The notes under the pieces were generated by a model. It did not search any database. It worked only from the letters and a program-made list of their open reading frames with translations, and was not told the origin of the DNA. From contig NZ_BNAW01000063.1 in the NCBI RefSeq assembly GCF_014654205.1, positions 1 through 50,673 on the forward strand: a stretch of 50,673 bases of DNA. Reading direction: 5' to 3'. The position numbers were made by a program, and so were the translations under genes. The DNA comes from Amycolatopsis bullii. GTDB taxonomy: Bacteria > Actinomycetota > Actinomycetes > Mycobacteriales > Pseudonocardiaceae. This document shows, in pieces, positions 1-7,110 of this stretch (positions within the stretch are counted from its first letter, which is position 1; each line of letters begins with the position of its first letter).

Positions 1-373
1 CCGGCGCTTCGGCCGTCGCGGTGGCGGTCTGCGGTGCAGGAGGATCGACGGGCGCCGGTGGTGGCGCGGCCGGAGCGGCGGGGGCGGCCGGCGCCGGGGT
101 GGCCACCGCGGTCTGCCCGGGGGCCGGCGCCGTTTCTTCCTGCCGTTGCACACTGACGGTTTCGCCGGACGCAGGCTGCAGCAGCCGGGCCACCGCGCTC
201 TGCCCGGCCGCGCTCTGCAGGGCGAGGATGGCGCGCGGACTGCTGGTGAGCACGCGCGGACGGCCGGACCGGTCGGAACCGGCGGCGGTGACCGGACCGG
301 CCGGGTCGGCGGTCCGGGCCCGGGCGTGCTCGGCGGGCTCGCCGGTCTCCGCTTCAGCCTTGTCCCGGCGCAC
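1..373 (-). CDS. Protein with eCIS/DUF4157-type N-terminal motif (partial)
   Basis: Only the N-terminal ~124 codons are present; the gene runs off the left edge. The reading frame begins at a GTG (371-373) and reads a charged, disordered leader, then the motif ILALQSAAGQSAVARLLQ followed about 10 residues later by VQRQ, then an Ala/Pro/Thr-rich linker. The pattern LQ-x-AAG-x-xAV-x-x-LL...VQR is, from family knowledge, the short N-terminal signature of actinobacterial proteins that carry an eCIS-core (DUF4157) or toxin domain and are thought to be cargo or accessories of contractile injection systems. The start is uncertain: GGAG lies only 2 nt before the GTG, and an in-frame GTG further in is possible. 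The C-terminal effector part, which would decide the function, is outside the window. Confidence 0.55.
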   Translation of the reverse strand, partial: MRRDKAEAETGEPAEHARARTADPAGPVTAAGSDRSGRPRVLTSSPRAILALQSAAGQSAVARLLQPASGETVSVQRQEETAPAPGQTAVATPAPAAPAAPAAPPPAPVDPPAPQTATATAEAP

Positions 374-487
374 CGCTCCATCGTGCCCCGCGCCCGGCCG
401 TGAAGAAGGGGCCGTACGGGCAGCCGCGCGGGCAGCCGTGCCACTCCGGATGCAGGCAGCGAGGGGCCCGGATGGGGTAATCGAAAA

Positions 488-521
488 CGGCCCCGCCCCT
501 GGGGGACCAGGAGCGGGGCCG
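488..521 (-). terminator. Hairpin after nrdB
   Basis: A 9-bp perfect GC stem (CGGCCCCGC pairing with GCGGGGCCG) with a 16-nt loop starts 15 nt past the nrdB stop codon. There is no clear U-tract, as is common in high-GC actinobacteria. It separates nrdB from the next minus-strand gene. Confidence 0.6.
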
Positions 522-535
522 GCTGCGGCGGGAGA

Positions 536-1609
536 TCAGTCCCAGTCGAGGGCGCCGCCCGACTGGTACTCGATCACGCGGGTCTCGAAGAAGTTCTTCT
601 CCTTCTTCAGGTCCATCGCCTCGGACATCCACGGGAACGGGTTCTCGGTCTCGCCGAAGATCGGCTGGAGGCCGATCTGCTGCGCGCGGCGGTCGGTGAT
701 GAAGTGCATGTACTGCTCGCACAGCTGCGCCGACAGGCCGAGCATGCCGCGCGGCATCGTGTCGCGTGCGTACGCGACCTCCAGCTCGCAGGCCTCCTGC
801 AGCATCCCGCGCACCTCGGCCTGGAACTCTTCCGTCCACAGGTGCGGGTTCTCGATCTTGATCTGGTTGATGCAGTCGATGCCGAAGTTCAGGTGGATCG
901 ACTCGTCGCGCAGGATGTACTGGTACTGCTCGGCGATGCCGACCATCTTGTTCCGGCGGCCCAGCGACAGGATCTGCGCGAAGCCGGTGTAGAACCACAT
1001 GCCCTCGAAGATCACGTAGAACGCGACGAGGTCACGCAGGAACGCCTGGTCGGCCTCCGGCGTCCCGGTCTCGAAGTCCGGGTTCTCCAGGTTCTGCGTG
1101 TACTTCAGCGCCCACGCGTCCTTGTCCGAAATGGACGGAACTTCGCGGTACATGTTGAACAGCTCGCCCTCGACCAGGCCGAGGCTTTCGCAGATGTACT
1201 GGAAGGTGTGCGTGTGCACGGCCTCCTCGAACGCCTGGCGCAGCAGGTACTGGCGGCACTCGGGGTTGGTGATCTGCCGGTACACCGCGAGCACGATGTT
1301 GTTGGCCACCAAGGACTCCGCCGTCGCGAAGAAGCCCAGGTTGCGCTTGAGCATCTGCCGCTCGTCCTCGGTGAGGCCGTCCGGCGACTTCCACAGCGCG
1401 ATGTCGGCCTGCATGGCGACCTCGGTCGGCATCCAGTGGTTGTTGCAGCCGGCCAGGTACTTCTCCCACGCCCACTTGTACTTCATGGGCAGCAGCTGGT
1501 TGACGTCGGCGCGCGCGTTGATCATGCGCTTGTCGTCGACGTTGATCCGGGCGGCGCCGACCTCGATCTCCCCGAGGCCGGTCGCGTCCGTCGTCTCCAC
1601 GTTGGTCAT
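536..1609 (-). CDS. nrdB: Ribonucleotide reductase R2 subunit, class Ic-like
   Basis: 357-aa small subunit of class I ribonucleotide reductase, which houses the dimetal centre that starts radical chemistry in the partner NrdA. The likely metal ligands are E98 (in FFATAESL), E129 and H132 (FEEAVH), E202 (FEGMWF), E236 and H239 (RDESIH). The residue matching E. coli radical Tyr122 is Phe136 (E-A-V-H-T-H-T-F), and the first ligand is Glu rather than Asp. Both features mark class Ic R2 proteins such as the chlamydial enzyme, which uses a Mn/Fe centre instead of a tyrosyl radical; the metal content here is inferred. It starts 16 nt after nrdA, and its ribosome site (AAAGGAA) overlaps the nrdA stop codon, so the two are co-transcribed. 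Confidence 0.95.
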   Translation of the reverse strand: MTNVETTDATGLGEIEVGAARINVDDKRMINARADVNQLLPMKYKWAWEKYLAGCNNHWMPTEVAMQADIALWKSPDGLTEDERQMLKRNLGFFATAESLVANNIVLAVYRQITNPECRQYLLRQAFEEAVHTHTFQYICESLGLVEGELFNMYREVPSISDKDAWALKYTQNLENPDFETGTPEADQAFLRDLVAFYVIFEGMWFYTGFAQILSLGRRNKMVGIAEQYQYILRDESIHLNFGIDCINQIKIENPHLWTEEFQAEVRGMLQEACELEVAYARDTMPRGMLGLSAQLCEQYMHFITDRRAQQIGLQPIFGETENPFPWMSEAMDLKKEKNFFETRVIEYQSGGALDWD

Positions 1610-1625
1610 CTGTGCAGGGGTTCCT

Positions 1626-4532
1626 TTACTGGCAGGCTTCGCAGTCGGGGTCGTCGATGCGGCAGGCGGCGCCTTCGGTGGCCACGAAGTCGACGTCCGG
1701 CTCGGGCTTGGGCGACGGCGCCGGAGCAGGAGTCGGAGCCGGGGCCGGGGCGGGCGCGGGAGCCGGGGCGGCCGCGGGAGCCGGGGTGGCCGAGACGGCG
1801 TTCAGCTTGCCATCGGTGCCGCGCAGGGTGGACTTCTCCACGTGCGTCGCGGACTGCGCCCGCAGGTAGTACGTGGTCTTGAGGCCCTTGTGCCACGCGT
1901 AGCGGTAGAGCTGGTCGAGCTTGCGGCCGCTCGGCGCCGCGATGTACAGGTTCAGCGACTGCGCCTGGTCGATCCACTTCTGGCGCCGCGAACCCGCGTC
2001 CACCAGCCACTTCGACTCGATCTCGAACGCCGTCGCGTACAGCGCCTTGAGGTCGTCCGGGACGCGGTCGATCTGGCCGAGGCTGCCGTCGAAGTACTTC
2101 AGGTCGCTGACCATGACCTCGTCCCACAGCCCGCGCGCCTTCAGCGACCGGACCAGGTGCGGGTTCACCACGGTGAAGTCGCCGGACATGTTCGACTTGA
2201 CGTACAGGTTCTGGAACAGCGGCTCGATCGACTGGCCGACGCCGCAGATGTTGGAGATCGTCGCGGTCGGCGCGATCGCCATCACGTTGGAGTTGCGCAT
2301 GCCGACGGTCTTGACGCGCTCGCGCAGCGGCGCCCAGTCCAGCGTGGTGGAGGTGTCGACGTCGAGGTTGTCACCCTGGCGCGCGTCGATGAGCAGCTGC
2401 ATCGAGTCGATCGGCAGGATGCCCTTGCTCCACAGCGAACCCTCGAACGACTGGTACTGGCCGCGCTCCTCGGCGAGGTCGGTCGAGGCCGAGATCGCGT
2501 AGTAAGAGATGTGCTCCATGCTCGTGTCGGCGAACTGCACGGCGGCGTCCGACGACAGCGGCAGGCCCAGCTCGAACAGCGCGTCCTGGAAGCCCATCAG
2601 CCCCAGCCCGACCGGGCGGTGGCGCAGGTTGGAGCGGCGCGCCTCCGGGATCGTGTAGAAGTTGATGTCGATCACGTTGTCCAACATGCGGACGGCGGTG
2701 CGAACGGTCTTCTCGAGGCGCTTCGTGTCCAGGCCCTCGGGGGTGACGTGCTTGAGCAGGTTCACCGAGCCGAGGTTGCAGACCGCGACCTCTTCGCTGT
2801 TCGTGTTCAGCGTGATCTCGGTGCACAGGTTGGACGAGTGCACGACGCCGACGTGCTGCTGCGGCGAGCGCAGGTTGCATGGGTCCTTGAAGGTGATCCA
2901 CGGGTGACCGGTCTCGAACAGCATGGTCAGCATGCGGCGCCACAGGTCGACCGCGCGGACGCGCCGGAACACCTTGATCTCGCCGCGGTCGGCGGCGGCC
3001 TCGTACTCGCGGTAGCGCTGCGAGAACTCGTTGCCGTAGAGGTCGTGCAGGTCCGGCGTCTCGTTCGGCGAGAACAGCGTCCACTGCGCGTCGGCCTCGA
3101 CGCGGCGGAGGAACTCGTCCGGCACCCAGTTCGCGGTGTTCATGTCGTGGGTGCGGCGGCGGTCGTCACCGGTGTTCTTGCGCAGGTCGAGGAACTCCTC
3201 GATGTCGACGTGCCACGTCTCGAGGTACGCGCACGCCGCGCCCTTGCGCTTGCCGCCCTGGTTGACCGCGACGGCGGTGTCGTTGGCGATCTTGAGGAAC
3301 GGCACGACACCCTGCGACTGGCCGTTGGTGCCCTTGATGTGCGCGCCGAGGCCGCGGACCGGGGTCCAGTCGTTGCCGAGGCCGCCCGAGTACTTGGCCA
3401 GCAGCGCGTTGTTCTTGTACGCCTGGAAGATGGAGTCCAGGTCGTCGTCCACCGTGGTCAGGAAGCAGGACGACAGCTGCGGGCGCGTGGTGCCCGAGTT
3501 GAACAGCGTCGGCGTCGAGGCCATGAAGTGGAAGCTCGACAGCAGCTCGTAGAACTCGATGGCACGGGCTTCGCGGTCGTCTTCCCGGATGGCGAGACCC
3601 ATGGCGACGCGCATGAAGAACGCCTGCGGGAGCTCGAAGCGGGTGCCGTCGTGGTGCTGGAAGTACCGGTCGTACAGCGTCTGCAGGCCGAGGAAGCCGA
3701 AGTCGAGGTCGCGCTCCGGCCGGATCGCGGCGGTGATCTTGTCCAGGTCGAAGCGCTGCAGCTCGGCGTCGACCAGCTCCAGTTCGATCGCGCGGCGCAG
3801 GTAGGCGCGGAAGTACGCGGGGTACTCGGTCGCCATCTCGTCCTGGCTGGCCTGCCGCGGCTTCTGCGCGAGGTAGCTCAGCGCCTCGCCGCGCAGCTTG
3901 TCCAGCAGCAGGCGAGCCGAGACGTAGGAGTAGTTCGGCTCCTGCTCGACCAGCACGCGGGCGGCCAGGACCTGGGCCAGGGCCAGCTCGTCGGCGCTGA
4001 TGCCGTCGTAGAGGTTGCGCTTGGCCTCGGCCAGCACCGGCTCGGCGCTGACGTCGTCCAGGCCGGCGACGGCCTCGCCCACGACGTGGGACACGCGGGC
4101 CCAGTCGAGCGGACGCAGGACGCCGTCGGTGCCCTTGACGTTGAGGGTGGCTTCGGTGGTGGCGGGCTTCGCGGCTTCGCGGGCCTTCGCGCGCTCCTCG
4201 CGGTAGAGGACGTAGGCGCGGGCGACCTTGTGGTGCTCACCGCGCATCAGCGCGAGCTCGACCAGGTCCTGGATCTGCTCGATGTGCAGGGCGGTCTCGG
4301 GGCCGGCGTGGCGCAGCAGGGACGCCTCGACCTGCTCGGTCAGCTCGGCGACGACGTGGTGCACGCGGGAGGACGCGGCGGCGTCGCCGCCCTCGACCGC
4401 GAGGAACGCCTTGGTCAGCGCGACCGAGATCTTCCCGGCGTCGAACGGCGACACGCTGCCGTCCCGCCGGATGACCCGGATCGCGGTGGGTGAGTCGGCA
4501 GCGGACGGCCGCTGACCGGTTTCGACTGACAT
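1626..4532 (-). CDS. nrdA: Ribonucleotide reductase large subunit, class I
   Basis: 968-aa catalytic subunit reducing ribonucleoside diphosphates to deoxy forms. Two ATP-cone-like allosteric modules lie in tandem: about residues 20-110 (begins IRVIRRDGSVSPFDAGK) and about 135-215 (ends YSYVSARLLLDKLR). Catalytic residues are visible: the Cys pair C356 (SSCFL) and C585 (AVCNLGS), the N568/C570/E572 triad in SSNLCTEI, the radical-transfer Tyr pair Y888-Y889 (KTTYYLR), and C-terminal redox Cys at 964 and 967 (CEACQ). An Ala/Pro repeat linker (about 915-940) forms the flexible tail. I chose the ATG at 4532, preceded by GGAG 7 nt upstream, over an ATG 13 codons earlier. It is the first gene of nrdA-nrdB. 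Doubled ATP cones are known in chlamydial NrdA and match the class Ic-like R2 next door. Confidence 0.96.
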   Translation of the reverse strand: MSVETGQRPSAADSPTAIRVIRRDGSVSPFDAGKISVALTKAFLAVEGGDAAASSRVHHVVAELTEQVEASLLRHAGPETALHIEQIQDLVELALMRGEHHKVARAYVLYREERAKAREAAKPATTEATLNVKGTDGVLRPLDWARVSHVVGEAVAGLDDVSAEPVLAEAKRNLYDGISADELALAQVLAARVLVEQEPNYSYVSARLLLDKLRGEALSYLAQKPRQASQDEMATEYPAYFRAYLRRAIELELVDAELQRFDLDKITAAIRPERDLDFGFLGLQTLYDRYFQHHDGTRFELPQAFFMRVAMGLAIREDDREARAIEFYELLSSFHFMASTPTLFNSGTTRPQLSSCFLTTVDDDLDSIFQAYKNNALLAKYSGGLGNDWTPVRGLGAHIKGTNGQSQGVVPFLKIANDTAVAVNQGGKRKGAACAYLETWHVDIEEFLDLRKNTGDDRRRTHDMNTANWVPDEFLRRVEADAQWTLFSPNETPDLHDLYGNEFSQRYREYEAAADRGEIKVFRRVRAVDLWRRMLTMLFETGHPWITFKDPCNLRSPQQHVGVVHSSNLCTEITLNTNSEEVAVCNLGSVNLLKHVTPEGLDTKRLEKTVRTAVRMLDNVIDINFYTIPEARRSNLRHRPVGLGLMGFQDALFELGLPLSSDAAVQFADTSMEHISYYAISASTDLAEERGQYQSFEGSLWSKGILPIDSMQLLIDARQGDNLDVDTSTTLDWAPLRERVKTVGMRNSNVMAIAPTATISNICGVGQSIEPLFQNLYVKSNMSGDFTVVNPHLVRSLKARGLWDEVMVSDLKYFDGSLGQIDRVPDDLKALYATAFEIESKWLVDAGSRRQKWIDQAQSLNLYIAAPSGRKLDQLYRYAWHKGLKTTYYLRAQSATHVEKSTLRGTDGKLNAVSATPAPAAAPAPAPAPAPAPTPAPAPSPKPEPDVDFVATEGAACRIDDPDCEACQ

Positions 4533-4666
4533 GCGTGTCTCCAAGTTTTCGGGCGCGTTCGATCGCCACACGGCCTCATGAGGCCGTGCGCTGCGGTTTC
4601 TCCAAAGCTGCCCGGCGACCCTCCGCAGCGGTCTCCCCGTCGCTGGGGGCTGCCGGTGTTGAGAGA

Positions 4667-4676
4667 CTACATGTTG
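4667..4676. promoter_or_regulatory. Candidate NrdR-box half-palindrome upstream of nrdA
   Basis: CTACATGTTG is a 10-bp near-palindrome, 135 bp before the nrdA start, that fits the core of NrdR boxes (C-W-A-T-A-T-A-T-W-G) at 8 of 10 positions. NrdR represses RNR genes across actinobacteria. NrdR normally binds paired boxes about three helical turns apart; I did not find a convincing second copy, so the call is tentative. Confidence 0.35.
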
Positions 4677-4757
4677 GGGTGGGGGTGCGCGCGCGACCCC
4701 AGATGGCGTGTCGGGAGTTCACTCTGGCGAGGTTGCGTGATCACCCAGAGGTGCTGC

Positions 4758-5342
4758 TCAAGCCCCGAAACGCAGCTCGCTGCCCGGGAGAGCGAGGCTC
4801 AGGAACGGCCGCCGGCCGGCCAGGTAGCCGAGCGGACCGGCCGGGTTGATCGTCCAGTCGGCCGCGGCGAGGGCGGGCCGGATCTTCGCGCCGACGGGCG
4901 TCCGCACCGGGGTGCCGTCACGGTCCTGGAGGACGTCGAACCGGCTCGGCAGGGCGAGCGGCGAGCCCGGCCTCGGCGTGAAGGCCGCGGTGGCGATCCA
5001 GTCGTCACCGGTGGCCGCGGTGAACGTGCGGTCGGTGAACTGCAGGGCGGCGAGGTCCTTCGGGATCGCCCACAGCTCGCGGCCGCCGTTCAGCGAGACT
5101 TCGGAGTCGACCCAGATCTGCGTGATCGTGCACGTGGTCCGCTTCCCGCGGACCGGGACGGCGGCGAGCAGCTCGTGGTAGCTGAGCTGCCCGGGTTCGC
5201 GGTAGGCGATCCAGGCGGTGAAGACGGAGGTGTACCCGGCGACGGACAGCGCGCGCGGGTGCACGTCGCGCGCGGGCACCCGCCAGATCGAGACGTGGGC
5301 GTCGGCGACCAGGTTCCAGGGCTGCGGCGGGTAGGCGGTCAT
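4758..5342 (-). CDS. Acetoacetate decarboxylase-like protein
   Basis: 194-aa protein of the acetoacetate decarboxylase (ADC) fold. The diagnostic stretch GGRELWAIPKDLA (around residue 95) carries the Glu and Lys of the ADC active-site region, and the N-terminal half has the usual W-x-V-P...V-x-Y-T-S-V-F arrangement. True ADC uses a Schiff-base lysine; many ADC-fold relatives in actinobacteria act as lyases or hydratases on other keto acids, so the substrate is open. The start codon overlaps the stop of the upstream enoyl-CoA hydratase by 4 bases (ATGA), so the two are translationally coupled and probably serve one pathway. It may process a keto acid or acetoacetate-like product from the divergent acyl-CoA cluster (inference). 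Confidence 0.8.
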   Translation of the reverse strand: MTAYPPQPWNLVADAHVSIWRVPARDVHPRALSVAGYTSVFTAWIAYREPGQLSYHELLAAVPVRGKRTTCTITQIWVDSEVSLNGGRELWAIPKDLAALQFTDRTFTAATGDDWIATAAFTPRPGSPLALPSRFDVLQDRDGTPVRTPVGAKIRPALAAADWTINPAGPLGYLAGRRPFLSLALPGSELRFGA

Positions 5343-6178
5343 TTCTCCAGCCAGGGCAGGTAGGCGGGCAGGTCCTGCTCGACGCGCAGGCCGAACGACG
5401 GCGGCCGTTTCTGCAGGAACGACAGGACCCCTTCGACGGCGTCCGGGTTCGCGCCGAGCCCGCCGATCAGCTTGGAGTCGAGTTCGTGCACCGGGAACGG
5501 CGACGCGGCGCTGGCCATCCGGTAGAGCAGCTGCCGGGTGACGGCGACCGACACCGGCGCGGTCTTCTCGACGATCTCCTTCGCGAGTCTCTTCGCTTCG
5601 TCCAGCACGGTCCCGGTGGGAAAGACGTTGTGCACCAGGCCTTTTTCTTTTGCCTCGGTCGCAGCGAAGACGCGCCCGCTGATCATCCAGTCGAGCGCGG
5701 TGCCCATTCCGACGAGCCGGGGGAGGAACCACGCGGACGCGCCTTCGGGGTAGATGCCCCGGCGGGTGAAGACGAACCCGAACCGCGAGTCCTCCGAGGC
5801 GAGCCGGTAGTCGCAGGAGAGCGTGATGGTGAGCCCGCCTCCGACGGCGGCCCCCTGCAGGGCGGCGATCACGGGCTTGTTCATGGTGAAGATCCGCTTC
5901 GAGCACCGCCCGGCTGGCTCTTGCCATGCGTCGCCGGGCCCCTCGTCGGGATCGAAGTCGAAGCCGCCCTGCGAGAGGTCGGCACCGACGCAGAAGTCCT
6001 GGCCGGCGCCGGTCAGCACGACCACACGGACATCCTCGTCACGATCGGCGCGGTCCATGGCGGCACCGAGCTCGTCGGCCATCCGGATCGTGTAGCCGTT
6101 GCGCGCTTCGGGGCGGTTGAGGGTGATCGTGGCGATCCGTCCCTCGACGGCGTAGGTGATCTCGGCGTAGTCGGCCAT
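5339..6178 (-). CDS. Enoyl-CoA hydratase/isomerase family protein
   Basis: 279-aa crotonase-fold protein. The two oxyanion-hole segments are visible: FCVGADLSQGG and AALQGAAVGGGLTI, followed by the FVFTRRGIYPEGASAWFLPRLVG segment typical of long actinobacterial enoyl-CoA hydratases. It would hydrate or isomerise a 2-enoyl-CoA. I chose the ATG at 6178 (MADYAEIT), which removes 25 non-homologous residues; no strong Shine-Dalgarno precedes it (ctcacc ATG). It is divergent from the large plus-strand operon and heads a two-gene unit with the ADC-like gene. By position it is the counterpart of AtuE/LiuC hydratases in Pseudomonas terpene/leucine catabolism, but orthology cannot be proven from this sequence alone. 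Confidence 0.88.
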   Translation of the reverse strand: MADYAEITYAVEGRIATITLNRPEARNGYTIRMADELGAAMDRADRDEDVRVVVLTGAGQDFCVGADLSQGGFDFDPDEGPGDAWQEPAGRCSKRIFTMNKPVIAALQGAAVGGGLTITLSCDYRLASEDSRFGFVFTRRGIYPEGASAWFLPRLVGMGTALDWMISGRVFAATEAKEKGLVHNVFPTGTVLDEAKRLAKEIVEKTAPVSVAVTRQLLYRMASAASPFPVHELDSKLIGGLGANPDAVEGVLSFLQKRPPSFGLRVEQDLPAYLPWLEK

Positions 6179-6251
6179 GGTGAGGAAAGTATTGCAGCCG
6201 GGTGCTACTGGCAAGGTGTCAATAGTGGGTCCGCAGCGTTCGGGGCGAAAC

Positions 6252-6269
6252 AATCAGGCGTGCTTGATT
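6252..6269. promoter_or_regulatory. Palindromic operator candidate in the divergent acyl-CoA promoter region
   Basis: AATCAGGCGTGCTTGATT is an 18-bp imperfect palindrome (14 of 18 positions symmetrical, perfect 5-bp ends). It sits between the enoyl-CoA hydratase (minus) and the DinB-fold gene (plus). A TetR gene ends the plus operon, so it is the likely ligand-controlled repressor of this site. Confidence 0.45.
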
Positions 6270-6318
6270 TTTCTGCGCCCCGGTGCCACGCTGGCCACCG
6301 GACGCAAGGAGGCGGGCG

Positions 6319-7110
6319 ATGGCGGACCTCGGCGTGATCCTCGGGGATCTCGACGCGGAGACACGGACGATCGACGACGTGGTGGCGAAGCTGCCCACCG
6401 CCGACTGGGGGCGCGCGACACCCGCCGAGGGGTGGACCATCGCGCACCAGATCGCGCACCTGGCGTGGACCGACCGGAAGGCCCTGATCGCGGCCGCGCA
6501 CCCCGAAGACTGGCAGGCCGAGGTCGAAGAACTCCTGAAAGCCGGGGAGACCTACGTCGACGACGGTGCCGCCGCCGGGGCGCAACGGCCGCCCGCGGAA
6601 ATCCTCGACGACTGGCGCGCGGGCCGCCGGCAGCTCGCCGAAGCGCTCGCCGCGGTGCCGGACGGGCAGAAGCTGCCCTGGTACGGGCCGCCGATGAGCG
6701 CCGCCTCGATGGCGACCGCGCGGATGATGGAAACCTGGGCGCACGGCCAGGACATCTTCGACGCCCTCGGCCTGACCCGCGAGCCGACCGCGCGGCTGTG
6801 GCACATCGCCCGCTTCGGCACCCGCACCCGCGACTTCGCCTACAAGCTCCACTCGCTCGCCCCGCCGGTCGAGGAGTTCCGCGTCGAGCTGACCGCGCCG
6901 GATCGCTCCACCTGGGCGTTCGGGCCGGAGGACGCCGAGCAGAAGCTCACCGGCACCGCGCTGGACTTCTGCCTGGTCGTCACCCAGCGGCGGCACCCGG
7001 CCGACACCGATCTGGTCGCGCACGGCGCCGACGTCGAGGAGTGGCTCGGCATCGCGCAGGCCTTCGCCGGGCCGCCCGGGGGAGGCCGGAAGCCAGGGCA
7101 GTTCGCATGA
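6319..7110 (+). CDS. TIGR03084-type DinB-fold (mycothiol-dependent maleylpyruvate isomerase-like) protein
   Basis: 263-aa metal-binding four-helix protein of the DinB/MDMPI superfamily. The putative metal His residues are in GWTIAHQIAHLAW and ETWAHGQD; the C-terminal domain ends FCLVVTQRRHPADTDLVAHG...AFAGPPGGGR, which I recognise as the TIGR03084 signature. Relatives use mycothiol as cofactor, but no reaction is established for this subfamily. The start is set by a perfect AAGGAGG (6306-6312) six bases before the ATG, the strongest ribosome site in the cluster. Its stop overlaps the AtuA-like start (ATGA). It leads the plus-strand operon of acyl-CoA genes. Confidence 0.85.
   Translation: MADLGVILGDLDAETRTIDDVVAKLPTADWGRATPAEGWTIAHQIAHLAWTDRKALIAAAHPEDWQAEVEELLKAGETYVDDGAAAGAQRPPAEILDDWRAGRRQLAEALAAVPDGQKLPWYGPPMSAASMATARMMETWAHGQDIFDALGLTREPTARLWHIARFGTRTRDFAYKLHSLAPPVEEFRVELTAPDRSTWAFGPEDAEQKLTGTALDFCLVVTQRRHPADTDLVAHGADVEEWLGIAQAFAGPPGGGRKPGQFA

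Noticed and set aside
21..992. A long plus-strand Gly/Ala-rich frame across the left edge
   Set aside because: It runs antisense to the eCIS-motif gene and nrdB; composition follows GC bias, and it has no ribosome site.
1700..1790. Repetitive Ala/Pro coding stretch in nrdA considered as a tandem DNA repeat or frameshift artefact
   Set aside because: It stays in frame and leads to the conserved C-terminal Cys motif, so it is the normal flexible linker, only longer.
1098..4493. An open plus-strand frame of more than 1,100 codons opposite nrdA/nrdB
   Set aside because: It is the antisense shadow of highly conserved nrdA/nrdB in a GC-rich genome; its translation is Arg/Val/Leu-rich with no domain, and nrdAB explain the codon bias.
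6185..6230. TTGACA on the minus strand upstream of the enoyl-CoA hydratase as a -35 box
   Set aside because: The only -10-like word (CAATAC) is 22 bp away, beyond any accepted spacing, so no promoter was called.
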